Positions 1-9,018 of a stretch of DNA of 64,000 nucleotides are shown in pieces. The stretch comes from WHTK01 sp963711035 (GTDB lineage Bacteria; Chloroflexota; Dehalococcoidia; DSTF01; WHTK01): positions 1 to 64,000 of the forward strand of contig CAVQCN010000005.1 of assembly GCA_963711035.1 (NCBI GenBank), given 5' to 3'. Each line of letters begins with the position of its first letter. Position 1 is the first letter of the stretch. Position numbers and translations under genes: made by a program. The notes beneath the pieces are model-generated. The model saw only the letters and a program-made list of their open reading frames with translations. It made no database searches and had not been told where the DNA came from.

Positions 1-349
1 GACCATCCTCTCTTCCCAAACCTGTGAGCACATGACGGACGGTCTAACAGCGGCAGCTGCCCTACGAGCGCAGCCAGCCGCTACCGACCGTTGGCCTGCC
101 GACACCCGAGCCGCGCCGCGGCCCCGGGCATATGAATACTTCGCAGAGCAATATTGGACTGGGTTCTGGGGCGGATGGGGCGATGCTGGCGTTCTCATGA
201 TCCGTCTGAATGATCGATCCCATCAGGGCTGGGAACTCATCTCCACAAAGGCGGTTCATGCCCTTTATATTGGCTTATAGCGCGGCCGAAGCTGCTGCTC
301 ATCTACCGGCGGCTACACCGTTGAGTAGTTTGACAGCCAACCGAGTGGA

Positions 350-823
350 TTGAAGACGCCCCAATGGAGTAGAAGATTGTCCTTCCTTCGGCGCTTAGGC
401 TTTGGCTCCAGAGATTCGCACGGACAGCGGGGCGATCCTCTACCACATGGTGAAGAAAAGCGAGCTGAGGTCGAGGCAAAGAAGCCCTCGGTCGCAGTTC
501 GCAACTTCCTGACCTTGACTGAAGGCGAGGCGTGTCTGATCTGCGAAGTCATCGGCGGCGAGTACATGACTAGGGACAGCCGCCTCACGATCCTTGAGCG
601 TTTGATTTCCGCGATCGATGAAGATTGGCAAGACACGTCGATCTTCTTTCTCGAGTACTGGACCAAGAACGGCCCGGTACCGACGCAGCCCCTGATAGAG
701 AAACTGAGCAAGCTCAATGGAACACAAGCCAGATCGGTTATCTCGGCGGCGCGTCGGGCTTGGAAAGCGTGGGAGAATGACGTCGACTATCGGATCTGCC
801 TTACTGAGGCGGGACTCCTGTAG
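350..823 (+). CDS. Hypothetical protein (157 aa, unrecognised)
   Basis: I do not recognise this family. From about residue 48 onward the protein looks soluble and gene-like (mixed hydrophobic and charged residues, a Trp/Glu-rich stretch, a helical Arg/Ala/Trp-rich C-terminus). The first ~45 residues are Arg/Ser-rich and may not be translated. The listed start is a TTG without a clear ribosome binding site, so the 5' end is uncertain. It lies in an accessory-looking stretch beside a tRNA-like fragment, and its base composition is slightly lower in GC than the neighbours. It could be part of an integrated element or a decayed gene. Confidence 0.35.
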   Translation: MKTPQWSRRLSFLRRLGFGSRDSHGQRGDPLPHGEEKRAEVEAKKPSVAVRNFLTLTEGEACLICEVIGGEYMTRDSRLTILERLISAIDEDWQDTSIFFLEYWTKNGPVPTQPLIEKLSKLNGTQARSVISAARRAWKAWENDVDYRICLTEAGLL

Positions 824-978
824 AGGACACGCTACCGTGTTAACCGATTTGCTAACGCACTGCCTGTCACAGGGCATCATGAGCCGTCACGTGCAACCAC
901 TACGAGGCGCTGAGCCAGATTCAAAATGACCCTCGGCGGCATCTGGCATCATGTGCTATCAGCGTCGCCAGACGAATG

Positions 979-1018
979 GGGTTCAAGAGGTCGGGCGTTC
1001 GAATCGCCCCGCCCCGAC
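979..1018 (+). other. 3' tRNA-like fragment, possible attachment site
   Basis: The sequence has a variable-loop-like AGGTC, a T-arm with stem GGGCG, loop TTCGAAT and stem CGCCC, then CGCCCCGA resembling an acceptor 3' strand with discriminator base. The acceptor fits tRNA-Pro-like genes, which often begin CGGGGCG, but no matching D-arm, anticodon arm or 5' acceptor strand lies directly upstream. A lone 3' half of a tRNA beside accessory genes is what a tyrosine-recombinase attachment site looks like. No integrase gene is visible in the window, so this stays a candidate. Confidence 0.4.
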
Positions 1019-1133
1019 TACTTTTCCTTCAATTCAATCGTCCCCAATCCTCGTATTCCCCTGCCTGATTACCAATGGATTCCCTCTTGACAGTTTAATC
1101 GCCTACGCGTTAATCTCGGCGCGGTCGTCTCGT

Positions 1134-1652
1134 ATGCCCAGAACGGAGGGAGTCTTGCCGTTGTTTAAGGAACTCCAGCACCGCTTCCTTGGCGTGCCAC
1201 GCCCGGTTCTGAAACCGCCTGCAGCACTGCCGCCGGCGAACCTCAATGAGCTTGTGCGTGTGGACATTGTCGGAGAGGCAAGCTACCAGCAGGAGCTGCG
1301 TTACCTAGTTCCCGGTGACAGGACTGAAGACTCGGTATCGGTCTGGAAAATCGCTTCGCTTGTACCTGAGCCTGAGAACAAGTTTGACGCCAACGCAGTC
1401 GTCGTCCTGATCGAGGGTTTCACGGTTGGCTATCTAGACCGCCGCCAAGGTGTCCTCTACCACGCGATGATGGCTGAGGCAGGGATGCCGGGCGAATCCA
1501 TCGAAGACGTAGACGCGGAAATTCGTGGAGGATGGCGACGCGATGGAATCTCGGCGAATTATGGTGTAGCGCTTTACATGCCTCCCGCCGTGGCCTCGAA
1601 GCTGACGCCAGCCCGGAGGTCACGTCGACAGCCTGCGAGGCGGGAACTTTGA
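1134..1652 (+). CDS. HIRAN-domain protein
   Basis: Residues ~38-120 match a HIRAN domain: VDIVGEASYQ at the first strand, then the core PENKFDANAVVVLIEG followed by VGYLDRRQG. HIRAN domains are OB-like folds that bind DNA ends; in SWI2/SNF2 proteins such as HLTF they bind 3' ends, while short bacterial stand-alone versions are poorly characterised. I chose the ATG at 1134 because the open frame further upstream runs through the tRNA-like fragment and looks non-coding. The stop overlaps the TTG start of the next gene, so the two are probably co-translated. The exact start is uncertain. Confidence 0.6.
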   Translation: MPRTEGVLPLFKELQHRFLGVPRPVLKPPAALPPANLNELVRVDIVGEASYQQELRYLVPGDRTEDSVSVWKIASLVPEPENKFDANAVVVLIEGFTVGYLDRRQGVLYHAMMAEAGMPGESIEDVDAEIRGGWRRDGISANYGVALYMPPAVASKLTPARRSRRQPARREL

Positions 1653-1867
1653 AGTACACGGTCCTAGTGTACGAAGCGGAGCCTGACGAAGGCGGCTACT
1701 GGGCGACCGTCGCAGAGCTTCCGGGTTGTATGACCTCCGGCGAAACCCTTGAAGAGATCGAAGAGAACGTCAAAGACGCCATCGAGACTTACATCGAGGC
1801 CCTGAAGGCGCTCGGCAAACCGGCGCCCCCGCCCGTGGCTCGAAAGCTTGAGATCGCGGTCGCCTGA
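1649..1867 (+). CDS. HicB-like antitoxin domain protein
   Basis: The 72-aa product carries the HicB RNase-H-like fold signature: a first strand KYTVLVYEAE, then GGYWATVAELPGCMTSGETL and a helix EEIEENVKDAIETYIEAL. HicB proteins neutralise the HicA mRNA interferase, but no HicA-like ORF (about 60 aa with a dsRBD-like fold and catalytic His) lies next to it, so it may be an orphan. HicB-like proteins of this size are often stand-alone. The TTG start at 1649 overlaps the upstream TGA by three bases; the same frame is open further 5' but that part is Arg/Ala-rich shadow sequence. Confidence 0.6.
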   Translation: MKYTVLVYEAEPDEGGYWATVAELPGCMTSGETLEEIEENVKDAIETYIEALKALGKPAPPPVARKLEIAVA

Positions 1868-1937
1868 GCACGTCCCAGGACCTTCGCGCTTCAGGCCGGG
1901 AAGCTAGCGCACCCCGACAGCGGTCTGAAGACGTAGC

Positions 1938-2267
1938 TCAGAAGTCGAAGCTGGGTTCGAGGTAGGCCGCGAGGACGTTGACCCGGCCGTTGGTCTCTCC
2001 TTCGGCCGCTGGGCAGTCGACGACGAAACCGGCGGACGCGGTCTCCATCGAAGGGCACTCCATCATGGGTGCGTCGGGGTTTTGCGGGGTGCTCGGTCGA
2101 ATAACCCGGACCTTGAGACGCTTGCCCTGAGGATCGAAGGACTCCTGGGGCACGACGACTTCGTGCGTGCCTCCACCGAGCACTTGAATCGTGCAACGGA
2201 CCTTGCCGTCGCCGGCTTCTTGACCCTGGCAGTCGAGCCAGGCGGGACCGGGCCATTCAGACGTCAT
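1938..2267 (-). CDS. Hypothetical protein (109 aa)
   Basis: A small soluble protein with no signal peptide and no family I can name. It contains four Cys (near residues 13, 25, 90 and 100), a beta-rich middle with GGGTHEVVVPQESF, and a Pro-rich segment. The ATG start at 2267 is preceded on the minus strand by GGAGACACGGT, a plausible ribosome binding site. It is separated from the MFS gene on the same strand by about 100 bp and is likely transcribed downstream of it. Confidence 0.5.
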   Translation of the reverse strand: MTSEWPGPAWLDCQGQEAGDGKVRCTIQVLGGGTHEVVVPQESFDPQGKRLKVRVIRPSTPQNPDAPMMECPSMETASAGFVVDCPAAEGETNGRVNVLAAYLEPSFDF

Positions 2268-2367
2268 ACCGTGTCTCCTGCTTGCTACCGTCTTCGGATA
2301 ATCGATGCGTCAAGTATAGCGAACGGGCGCCGCCAAGCCACCCACACGAGAGCGACGCAGACGCGTC

Positions 2368-3729
2368 CTACGACGTCAGCGCTTCGTCTCGCTCTTCGCT
2401 TTGGGACGGTGGCGCCGTCGCAGCGATGGTGTCGCTCTGGACGACTTGCAGTCGCTCTTCCGGTGGACGCAGGTGGCGGAAGAAGAGGAAGAAGGCCGTG
2501 CTGCTGAAGATTTGGATGCAGGCGGCGACCTCGAACGGCACGAACAGCGCCGTGTGGTCGAAGAGGTAGCCGGCGATAGGCGGGCCGCTGATGCTCGTCA
2601 CCTGCGCGGGCATGTTGGCGAGGGCGGATACGCTGGCCCGCTCGGACGGGTCGGTCACGGCCATCACGTACGACTGTCGCAGCGGCATCGCGACGCGCTG
2701 GGTCGCCATACGGAACGTGTACACGAGCCCCGCCAGCCAGAACGACGGCATAAGCACCATGACGCCGAGCAGCATTGCCTGAAAGCTGCGTCCCAGCGTC
2801 ACCGTCCGCACCAGGCCCAGGCGGGCCGCGATCGACGCAGCGCCCAGGTTTGACGCCATCGCCGCGATGTTGACGATCGAGTAGAGGAGACCGATCGTCC
2901 CCGGTCCAACACCGTACCGTGTGTAAAACCAGTAGGTGAGGAACGGCCCGAGGAACCCCATCGACAGGCCGTTGAGGCCGTTGGTGAGCCATAGCCGGCT
3001 GAGCACCGGCCACGATTTTCGGGGCCACGTGAACAGCGGTCCGCGCTTGCCGTCCTTCTTGCTCGCGACGAAGGTGCGATCTTCGATCGGCAGCGCGACG
3101 AGCGACGCGCAGGTCGCGAGGCAGGCGATCAGGATGAACGCCGGACGATAGACGTCGATGCCGTTGAGCCCGAACGACGAGCCCAGGTCCGGCACGCGCG
3201 CCAGCTGAGCGCCACATAGCGCCCCCAGCGACGACGCGAAGGCCAGGCGGGCGAAGACGCTGTTGCGGTGCGCCGCGGGCGTCGAGTCGGCCATGACCGC
3301 CTGCTCGACCGGCTGATACGGGCCGATCGAGCCGCCGGCGGCGCCACCGCCTCTACCGAACGACCCCAGCGCGGCGAAGACGAAGATGAGCAGCACCGCG
3401 GTCGACAGCGCGAAGACGACGGCAGCGAGAGCTGCCAGGAGCGGCACCGCGATGATAAACAGCTTGCGTCCGAAGCGTCCGCTGAGCACGCCCGTCGAAG
3501 CAGTCATGATTGCGGACGCCAGCGCAACGACAGCGAACAGCGCGCCCATCTTTGCAGCGCTGAACCCGCTCTGAGCCAGGTAGATCGGCACGATGATGCC
3601 GGCCAGCGAACGCGCCGCGCTCATGCTGACGCGCGCACTTAGCAAGAGCTGCACGTCGCGGTTCATCCATTCCGGACGCACCGCGGCCAGGAAGCTGCCA
3701 AGTGCGCTCCCGTTTCGACCTGTCGTCAA
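2368..3729 (-). CDS. MFS transporter
   Basis: The 453-aa protein has about twelve hydrophobic helices and the MFS loop 2-3 motif in the form GVLSGRFGRKLF (family consensus GxLaDrfGrrk), so it should be a secondary transporter in the cytoplasmic membrane. The substrate cannot be read from sequence; the family is mostly drug or metabolite exporters. An Arg-rich loop follows helix 6 and the C-terminus is a short hydrophilic tail. The start shown is a TTG at 3729; an ATG 21 codons in (about 3666) is an alternative that keeps all helices. Confidence 0.8.
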   Translation of the reverse strand: MTTGRNGSALGSFLAAVRPEWMNRDVQLLLSARVSMSAARSLAGIIVPIYLAQSGFSAAKMGALFAVVALASAIMTASTGVLSGRFGRKLFIIAVPLLAALAAVVFALSTAVLLIFVFAALGSFGRGGGAAGGSIGPYQPVEQAVMADSTPAAHRNSVFARLAFASSLGALCGAQLARVPDLGSSFGLNGIDVYRPAFILIACLATCASLVALPIEDRTFVASKKDGKRGPLFTWPRKSWPVLSRLWLTNGLNGLSMGFLGPFLTYWFYTRYGVGPGTIGLLYSIVNIAAMASNLGAASIAARLGLVRTVTLGRSFQAMLLGVMVLMPSFWLAGLVYTFRMATQRVAMPLRQSYVMAVTDPSERASVSALANMPAQVTSISGPPIAGYLFDHTALFVPFEVAACIQIFSSTAFFLFFRHLRPPEERLQVVQSDTIAATAPPSQSEERDEALTS

Positions 3730-3919
3730 CTACCTCGCTCGCTCTCCACGTCGACTAACCCTACTCTAACCCTTGCGTAAGAGGTAAGTCACCCTTGGTT
3801 GTAACAAGTTTGGTGCATCCGTGCCTGTGAGGCCAGATGGGGTCCAAGTTAGCAACGTCCTGTGCAATTCGGCGCGCACAGCCGAATCTGCCGCTGTAGA
3901 CTTTGCCGGGGAGCGACGT

Positions 3920-5911
3920 ATGTTCAAGGTTTTCGGCGGCCTCATCGTCATCGTCATCGTGGCCGTGATTCTCTTTCTGCTCCTCCGAGGCGGTGGTCAT
4001 CAAGTCAACGCAGAGGCCGCCTACGACGGCGTCCACCTCTGTGCGCCGAGCCAGCAGGAAGCCGCCACCATCGAGGCGCAGGACCTTACGCCGCAAATTC
4101 CGCCTCAGCCCGGTAACGAGGCGCCCTTCTTCGCCCAGAACGACCCGGCCTGGGGCGCCCAGGAGTACGACCACGCCTCGCAGCAGAACGTCGGCTGCGG
4201 CACGACAATCGCACAGTGCGGCTGCGCCATGACATCCGTGGCCACGGTGATGCGCCTCTTCCAGGTGCTGACGACGCCGGACGGCACCGACCTCAACCCC
4301 TCGACGCTCAACTCCTGGTTCAACGATGGAGCGACGCTGACCGACTCCGGATGGGTGAGTCAGGGCTATGCCTTCGGCAACGTCGTGTGGCCGGCGATCA
4401 ACGGCTGGAAGCCCCCGGCCTCCCCGGCCACCGGCACCACGAGTACCGAGCGTGACCCGAACCTGGCTCCCGAGTCGCCGACGCCGGAATCGAGCGCGCC
4501 CGAAACGCAGGGCGTCCGCTTCGTCGGCTGGGGTTCCGGCTCAGAGGACGAGATCCGCAGCGAGCTCGAGGCGGGCCGTCCCGTCGTCCTCGAGGTGCCC
4601 GGCCACTTCATCGCCGCTGTCGGCCTGGATGGCAACACGATTCAAATCAACGACCCCTACTACCGCGACCGCACGACGCTCGATGCCTACACGGGGCGCA
4701 TCCTCAGCGCGCGTCTCTTCAAGCCCAGCAACGACTACCGCATGCTGATGGTGAGCGTACCGGCCAACATGCGCGTGCAGGTCACCGACTCGCAGGGTCG
4801 AGCCGTGGGCATCCTGGCAGGCGACAACCCGCAGGACGCCGAAGCGAACGCCGCAACCCAGATACCGGGCTCGCAGTACCACTTCGAAAGTGCCTGGCGT
4901 GATCCGACCTGCACGGAGCGGCCGCCACCACCCGGCTCCGGCGTCAACACGGTGTTCATCCCGCTTCCCGAGACGGGCACGTACAAAGTCGTCGTCATCA
5001 ATCCCGACGGCGACAAGACGGCTGCTGCCGTGCACACGTCCGACGTCGACGGCAACCAGATCACGGATGCGCACGAGGGTGGCTCGCGCCTGGAGTTCGA
5101 TATCGGCTACGACTCCGGCGTCCAGACACCGCCTTCGCCCACGCCCAGCCCGACGCCGGAAGCCACCGTGACGCCGACGCCAACGCCGGAGACTCCAACC
5201 GTCACGGCCCCTACGGTGACGCCGCTTCCTACGGCGACCGCAACCGTCACCGAGACGCCCAGCGCGACGCCCACGGCAACGCCGATGCCGACGGTCAGCG
5301 TGAGCATCACCGAGGGCGAAGGCGTGGAAGTCGAGGCCGGCCAAGGCATCCACGTCTGCTACTCGACCAGCGAGCCGATGGCTATACAGCTCGATGCCGT
5401 CTCGCCGGACCAGGTGCGCCAGACGTTGGTGACGGGCGCGGCAGATCAGGCAACCAGGTGCATCACCATCACGTTCGAGGAGTCCGATCCGCACGGCAAA
5501 TGGATCCTCGAGCTGAGCGGGGAAGGAGGCGCCAAGGCCTCTACCTTCTTCGTGGCAGTGCCGCACCCCATGACAATCGAATCGTTCACCGCCATGGCCA
5601 CCTGCGACCTCAAGGACACGCAGACCGGGTACCAAGGCGTCGCGCTGAGCTGGCTGGTCAACGGCGATCCCCAGGGCACGGTCACGATCATCCGAAGCGA
5701 GGTGATGGACGGGTCACTGGGCGCGCCGGCCACCGTCTACGCTGGCCAGCCCGGCCAGGGGATCGGTACGCAGCAGACGCTTACGGACAATCCGCCGACC
5801 AGTGATATGGACGTGACGTACAGCTACACGCTTACAGCCCGGAACAGCGCCGGCAAGACGACCAGCATGACCCAGACGGTCACGCTCATGTTCTGCAACG
5901 TCATCCTCTAG
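3920..5911 (+). CDS. Secreted/anchored C39-like cysteine peptidase with Thr/Pro linker
   Basis: The 663-aa protein starts with a signal anchor (FGGLIVIVIVAVILFLLL, residues ~5-22). A peptidase C39-like domain (residues ~60-285) has the nucleophile motif CGCAMTS (Cys102 by alignment; Cys100 also present), a His in PGHFIAAVG (His229) and INDPY following. A PT-rich spacer (residues ~397-455) resembles wall-spanning linkers, and two beta-sandwich-like segments complete the C-terminus. Such proteins cleave peptides outside the membrane; no bacteriocin precursor is visible nearby. The ATG at 3920 has GGGGAG seven bases upstream and precedes the anchor directly; an open frame further 5' is not needed. 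Confidence 0.75.
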   Translation: MFKVFGGLIVIVIVAVILFLLLRGGGHQVNAEAAYDGVHLCAPSQQEAATIEAQDLTPQIPPQPGNEAPFFAQNDPAWGAQEYDHASQQNVGCGTTIAQCGCAMTSVATVMRLFQVLTTPDGTDLNPSTLNSWFNDGATLTDSGWVSQGYAFGNVVWPAINGWKPPASPATGTTSTERDPNLAPESPTPESSAPETQGVRFVGWGSGSEDEIRSELEAGRPVVLEVPGHFIAAVGLDGNTIQINDPYYRDRTTLDAYTGRILSARLFKPSNDYRMLMVSVPANMRVQVTDSQGRAVGILAGDNPQDAEANAATQIPGSQYHFESAWRDPTCTERPPPPGSGVNTVFIPLPETGTYKVVVINPDGDKTAAAVHTSDVDGNQITDAHEGGSRLEFDIGYDSGVQTPPSPTPSPTPEATVTPTPTPETPTVTAPTVTPLPTATATVTETPSATPTATPMPTVSVSITEGEGVEVEAGQGIHVCYSTSEPMAIQLDAVSPDQVRQTLVTGAADQATRCITITFEESDPHGKWILELSGEGGAKASTFFVAVPHPMTIESFTAMATCDLKDTQTGYQGVALSWLVNGDPQGTVTIIRSEVMDGSLGAPATVYAGQPGQGIGTQQTLTDNPPTSDMDVTYSYTLTARNSAGKTTSMTQTVTLMFCNVIL

Positions 5912-6048
5912 CGTCTCGACCCGCCGACTGCACTGGCTTCGCCTGCGTAACCTGATCTTAACGGGCCGCTATCTGCCGGAAACGTCCACGCAACACACGC
6001 GGACTAGCGTGAAGAGGGTTCGTCGGACACGAACCCTCTGGAGGCGGC

Positions 6049-7269
6049 ATGGCGGGCCACGAGAACATCCTCCTCGCTCTCGCGCTCATTCTGGTGGCAG
6101 GGAAGCTGGCTGGCGGCCTCGGTGAGCGCTTCGGCATGCCCACCGCGGTCGGCAACATCTGCGTCGGCCTGCTCATCGGGCCCGCCGTCCTCGGTCTCGT
6201 CTCGGACGGCACCATCATCAACGTCTTCTCCGACCTCGGCGTCATCATCCTCATGTTCGTCGCCGGCCTCGAAACTGACATGGACATGATGCGCCGCGTC
6301 TCCGCGCCTGCCTTCTTCGTCGCCGCTGGCGGCGTCATTCTGCCGTTCGCCGGCGGCATCGGCGTCGGCTACGCGTTCCACCTGCCCGCGCACGAATCGC
6401 TCTTCCTCGCAGCGATCCTTACCGCGACCAGCGTCAGCATCTCGGCGCAGACGCTGAAGGAGCTCGGCATCCTGCGCAGCCGCGAAGGCACGACGATCCT
6501 GGCGGCCGCCGTAATCGACGACGTGATGGGCGTCGTCGTGCTCGCGCTCGTCTTCGCCATGACCGGCAACGGCAACCCGGCCACCTCGATCGGCAAGATG
6601 GCGATCTTCCTGCCCGTCTCGTTCATCCTCGGCTACTTCTTGAGCCAGACGGGCGCCCAACACATGGAGGATCGCCTCTCCAACGACGCCCAGCTCTCGA
6701 TCGTGATCGCCGGCGCGCTCGTGTACGCCTGGGCCGCCGACGTGCTGGGCGGCGTCGCCGCCGTCACCGGCTCCTACATGGCAGGGCTGCTGATATCGCG
6801 CACCACCCTCGTCCACAAGGTGTCCGAGGGTCTGAACTGGGTGGCGTACGGCTTCTTCGTGCCGGTCTTCTTCGTCGCCATCGGCTTCGAGGCCGACTTC
6901 CACGCCCTCGCCGAGTCGCCCTGGCTGGCAGTGTCGCTGATCATCGTAGCCATCATCGGCAAGACGGCGGGCTGCTACCTGCCCGCGCGCGCCAGCGGCT
7001 TCTCACATGGCGAGTCGATGACCATCGGCGTCGGCATGGTGTCGCGCGGCGAGGTGGCGCTCGTCGTCGCGGCCGCGGGTCTCGCGGCGGGCGCTGTCGG
7101 TCCCGGCGTCTTCTCCGCCGCCATCCTCATGACCCTCGTCACGACGATCATCACGCCGATCGGCCTCAAGGCCGTCTTCGTCATGTTCTCCGCCGCCCGA
7201 GAAGCCGCCCACGAGCCGGTCGACGAACCACAGCCCGTCGTCGGCGCACCTATCGGCGTCGAGAGCTAG
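6049..7269 (+). CDS. Cation:proton antiporter, CPA2/KefB type
   Basis: The 406-aa protein consists almost entirely of membrane helices (about 11-13) and starts right after GGAGGCGGC, a clear ribosome binding site. It matches the Na+/H+ exchanger (CPA2) fold: an early GLLIGPAVLGLV segment, FVAGLETDMD, and the ion-binding stretch with AAVIDDVMGVVVLALV (the paired Asp of the family). No C-terminal TrkA-N/RCK domain is present, so it is the short, non-KTN form. It likely exchanges Na+ or K+ for protons across the cytoplasmic membrane; ion preference cannot be read from sequence. Confidence 0.85.
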   Translation: MAGHENILLALALILVAGKLAGGLGERFGMPTAVGNICVGLLIGPAVLGLVSDGTIINVFSDLGVIILMFVAGLETDMDMMRRVSAPAFFVAAGGVILPFAGGIGVGYAFHLPAHESLFLAAILTATSVSISAQTLKELGILRSREGTTILAAAVIDDVMGVVVLALVFAMTGNGNPATSIGKMAIFLPVSFILGYFLSQTGAQHMEDRLSNDAQLSIVIAGALVYAWAADVLGGVAAVTGSYMAGLLISRTTLVHKVSEGLNWVAYGFFVPVFFVAIGFEADFHALAESPWLAVSLIIVAIIGKTAGCYLPARASGFSHGESMTIGVGMVSRGEVALVVAAAGLAAGAVGPGVFSAAILMTLVTTIITPIGLKAVFVMFSAAREAAHEPVDEPQPVVGAPIGVES

Positions 7270-7433
7270 TCACTCCCCTACAGCCACATTCGAGCGGCCG
7301 ACGGTGCTTGCCTGATCTGCTTCGCAACGTCCTTGATATGTCTCTGCAATGTCCCGCGTGCGACCATCACCCGAGGTTCTGGGGCTGCTAGCCGCGGATT
7401 AGGCGGCCGCTGACTCCGGCAGCCGGTATACAA

Positions 7434-7468
7434 AGGTTCTCGACCCGCCACCCCGCCCGCGAGAACCT
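7434..7468 (+). promoter_or_regulatory. Leader hairpin before the secreted repeat protein
   Basis: Arms AGGTTCTCG (7434-7442) and CGAGAACCT (7460-7468) form a perfect 9-bp hairpin ending just before the ribosome binding site AGGAGGT (7470-7476) of the next gene. It could influence translation or mRNA stability. No regulator can be named. Confidence 0.4.
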
Positions 7469-7483
7469 CAGGAGGTTCGGACA

Positions 7484-8749
7484 ATGAAGATACACTCACG
7501 GGGAATCGGTGCGCTGCTTGCCGTCGCCATGGTCGCCCTCTTGGCCCTCGGCGGAGTCTCAACGGCGCAGGCGGCGCCGGCCGGCGCGGCGACAAACCTC
7601 ACGGCAGGCAACCAGTTGTGTAGCAGTGCCGGCGTCGTGCAGGTCACCATCTACTGGACGCCTTCCGGACAGGGTGACCAGTGGCTCGATGTGAGTCTGC
7701 TGAGCAACTTTGCCGGGTTCGGCAACCAGGGCCCCTACGCGTCGAACGTCAACGGAACGACCTGGAACCTGAGCGGCAGCACCACCTACTATGCGCGGGT
7801 GACGACCTTCACGCCTCAGGGCCCACGAACCAGCGACACGCTGCAATTCCAGACGATCAACTGCGGCGCGTTCAGTCCCCCTAGCAACGTCAACGCTGCG
7901 GTACACGACGACTTCGTTCGCATCAGTTGGACACCCGGGAACGGCAACCTCTGGTTCTGTGTGGACACGGCGTTCTCACAGTCGGACCTCACCAACATTA
8001 CCGGTTCCTGGCACAACTGGGGCTGCGGCACCACGGGCAACACACTCGATCTCGACAACCTGGCTTGCGGCAAGACGCACTACTTCCGCGTGTGGGCGGC
8101 TGGATCGGCGACGCCGTTTGACGGCTATAGCGAAGTCGGCAGCTTCACGTCGCAGGACTGCAACTTCTCCCCGCCGACCAACCCCAGCGCCAGCGTCGCC
8201 AGCAACGGGAACGTTCACTTCGACTGGGACGGCGGCACGAACAACGACTTCTACTGCATCGACCTCGCTCTGAGTCAGGACGACCTCACGAACACCAGCG
8301 GTACCTGGTCCAACGCGGCCTGCGGCACGACCACCTCGAGCGCGACGGTCCCGGGTCTCGTCTGTGGTGAGCGCTACTACTTCCGCATCTGGGCCACAGG
8401 CGGCGGCACGTCCGGCTACTCGCCGGTCGCTACCGTGAACGTCCCGAGCTGCAGCTTCCAGGCGCCGGACAACCTCAACGCCAACGTGGAGGGCGACGGC
8501 CACGTCGTCTTCACCTGGAACCAGGAAGACACGGCCATCTGGTTCTGCGTCGACGTAGCTGGCAGCGAGTCCGACCTGCTCAACTTCGGCGATAGTTGGA
8601 CCAACTTCAATTGCGGCGTCGCGAGCGAGACGGCCGACGTGACCAGCGACTACTTCGACTGCGGCGAAACCTACTACTGGCGCGTCTTCGCCTACGCGGG
8701 CAGCCGCAGCGGTCACAGCGAGGTCGCGAGCTTCGAAATGACCTGCTGA
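7484..8749 (+). CDS. Secreted protein with four Cys-containing FN3-like repeats
   Basis: A 421-aa exported protein. Residues 1-~30 are a typical Sec signal peptide with an AQA cleavage site. The rest is four ~95-aa beta-sandwich-like units resembling fibronectin type III; the last three share a pattern of FCVD, a DL.N segment, a W.N..CG turn, and a CG..YY.R(V/I)(W/F) strand. Paired Cys recur at equal positions in each unit, which suggests one or two disulfides per repeat outside the cell. No catalytic motif or wall-sorting signal is visible; adhesion or surface-layer association is only a guess. Strong ribosome binding site AGGAGGT. Confidence 0.75.
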   Translation: MKIHSRGIGALLAVAMVALLALGGVSTAQAAPAGAATNLTAGNQLCSSAGVVQVTIYWTPSGQGDQWLDVSLLSNFAGFGNQGPYASNVNGTTWNLSGSTTYYARVTTFTPQGPRTSDTLQFQTINCGAFSPPSNVNAAVHDDFVRISWTPGNGNLWFCVDTAFSQSDLTNITGSWHNWGCGTTGNTLDLDNLACGKTHYFRVWAAGSATPFDGYSEVGSFTSQDCNFSPPTNPSASVASNGNVHFDWDGGTNNDFYCIDLALSQDDLTNTSGTWSNAACGTTTSSATVPGLVCGERYYFRIWATGGGTSGYSPVATVNVPSCSFQAPDNLNANVEGDGHVVFTWNQEDTAIWFCVDVAGSESDLLNFGDSWTNFNCGVASETADVTSDYFDCGETYYWRVFAYAGSRSGHSEVASFEMTC

Positions 8750-8776
8750 CACCGGATGTAACCCGTGATTGCCGGA

Positions 8777-8804
8777 GAGGCGGGGCTCGAATAAGCCCCG
8801 CCTC
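8777..8804 (+). terminator. Rho-independent-type terminator
   Basis: Perfect 11-bp arms GAGGCGGGGCT (8777-8787) and AGCCCCGCCTC (8794-8804) around a 6-nt loop, 28 bases after the stop of the secreted repeat protein. Only a short T-rich tail follows, as is usual at this GC. Confidence 0.7.
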
Positions 8805-8835
8805 TTCGCCTTCCGCGCCTGAACGTGCCTCTCCT

Positions 8836-8890
8836 CCGGTCCCCCTCTCCGAAATCGGAGAGGGGATGGCGGCAGCCAGGGGTGAGGTTT
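8836..8890 (+). repeat. Interspersed hairpin repeat, family R3, copy 1
   Basis: A hairpin with arms CCCCTCTCCG / CGGAGAGGGG is followed by ATGGCGGCAGCCAGGGGTGA. A second copy in the same orientation lies at 45418-45473, with a different hairpin loop but the same ATGGCGGCAGCCAG tail. Both copies sit in gene-free spacers. Confidence 0.7.
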
Positions 8891-9018
8891 CCACGTTACT
8901 TCTGCTGCCCTTGCTCGCGGGTGGCCAGCCTGCCCTGCGCCCGGCTTCACAGCGCCTGCCCGTCTGACTAAACTTGGCGCCATCAAAGCGGTCATGGCAC
9001 TCAAGGAGGGCAGGAAAG

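Noticed and set aside
1..349. Small overlapping open frames at the left edge
   Set aside because: Both strands are open for under 85 codons, with no ribosome binding site or family features; nothing can be supported here.
1649..1867. A HicAB toxin-antitoxin pair
   Set aside because: Only the HicB-like half is visible; no HicA-sized ORF with its motif lies on either side.
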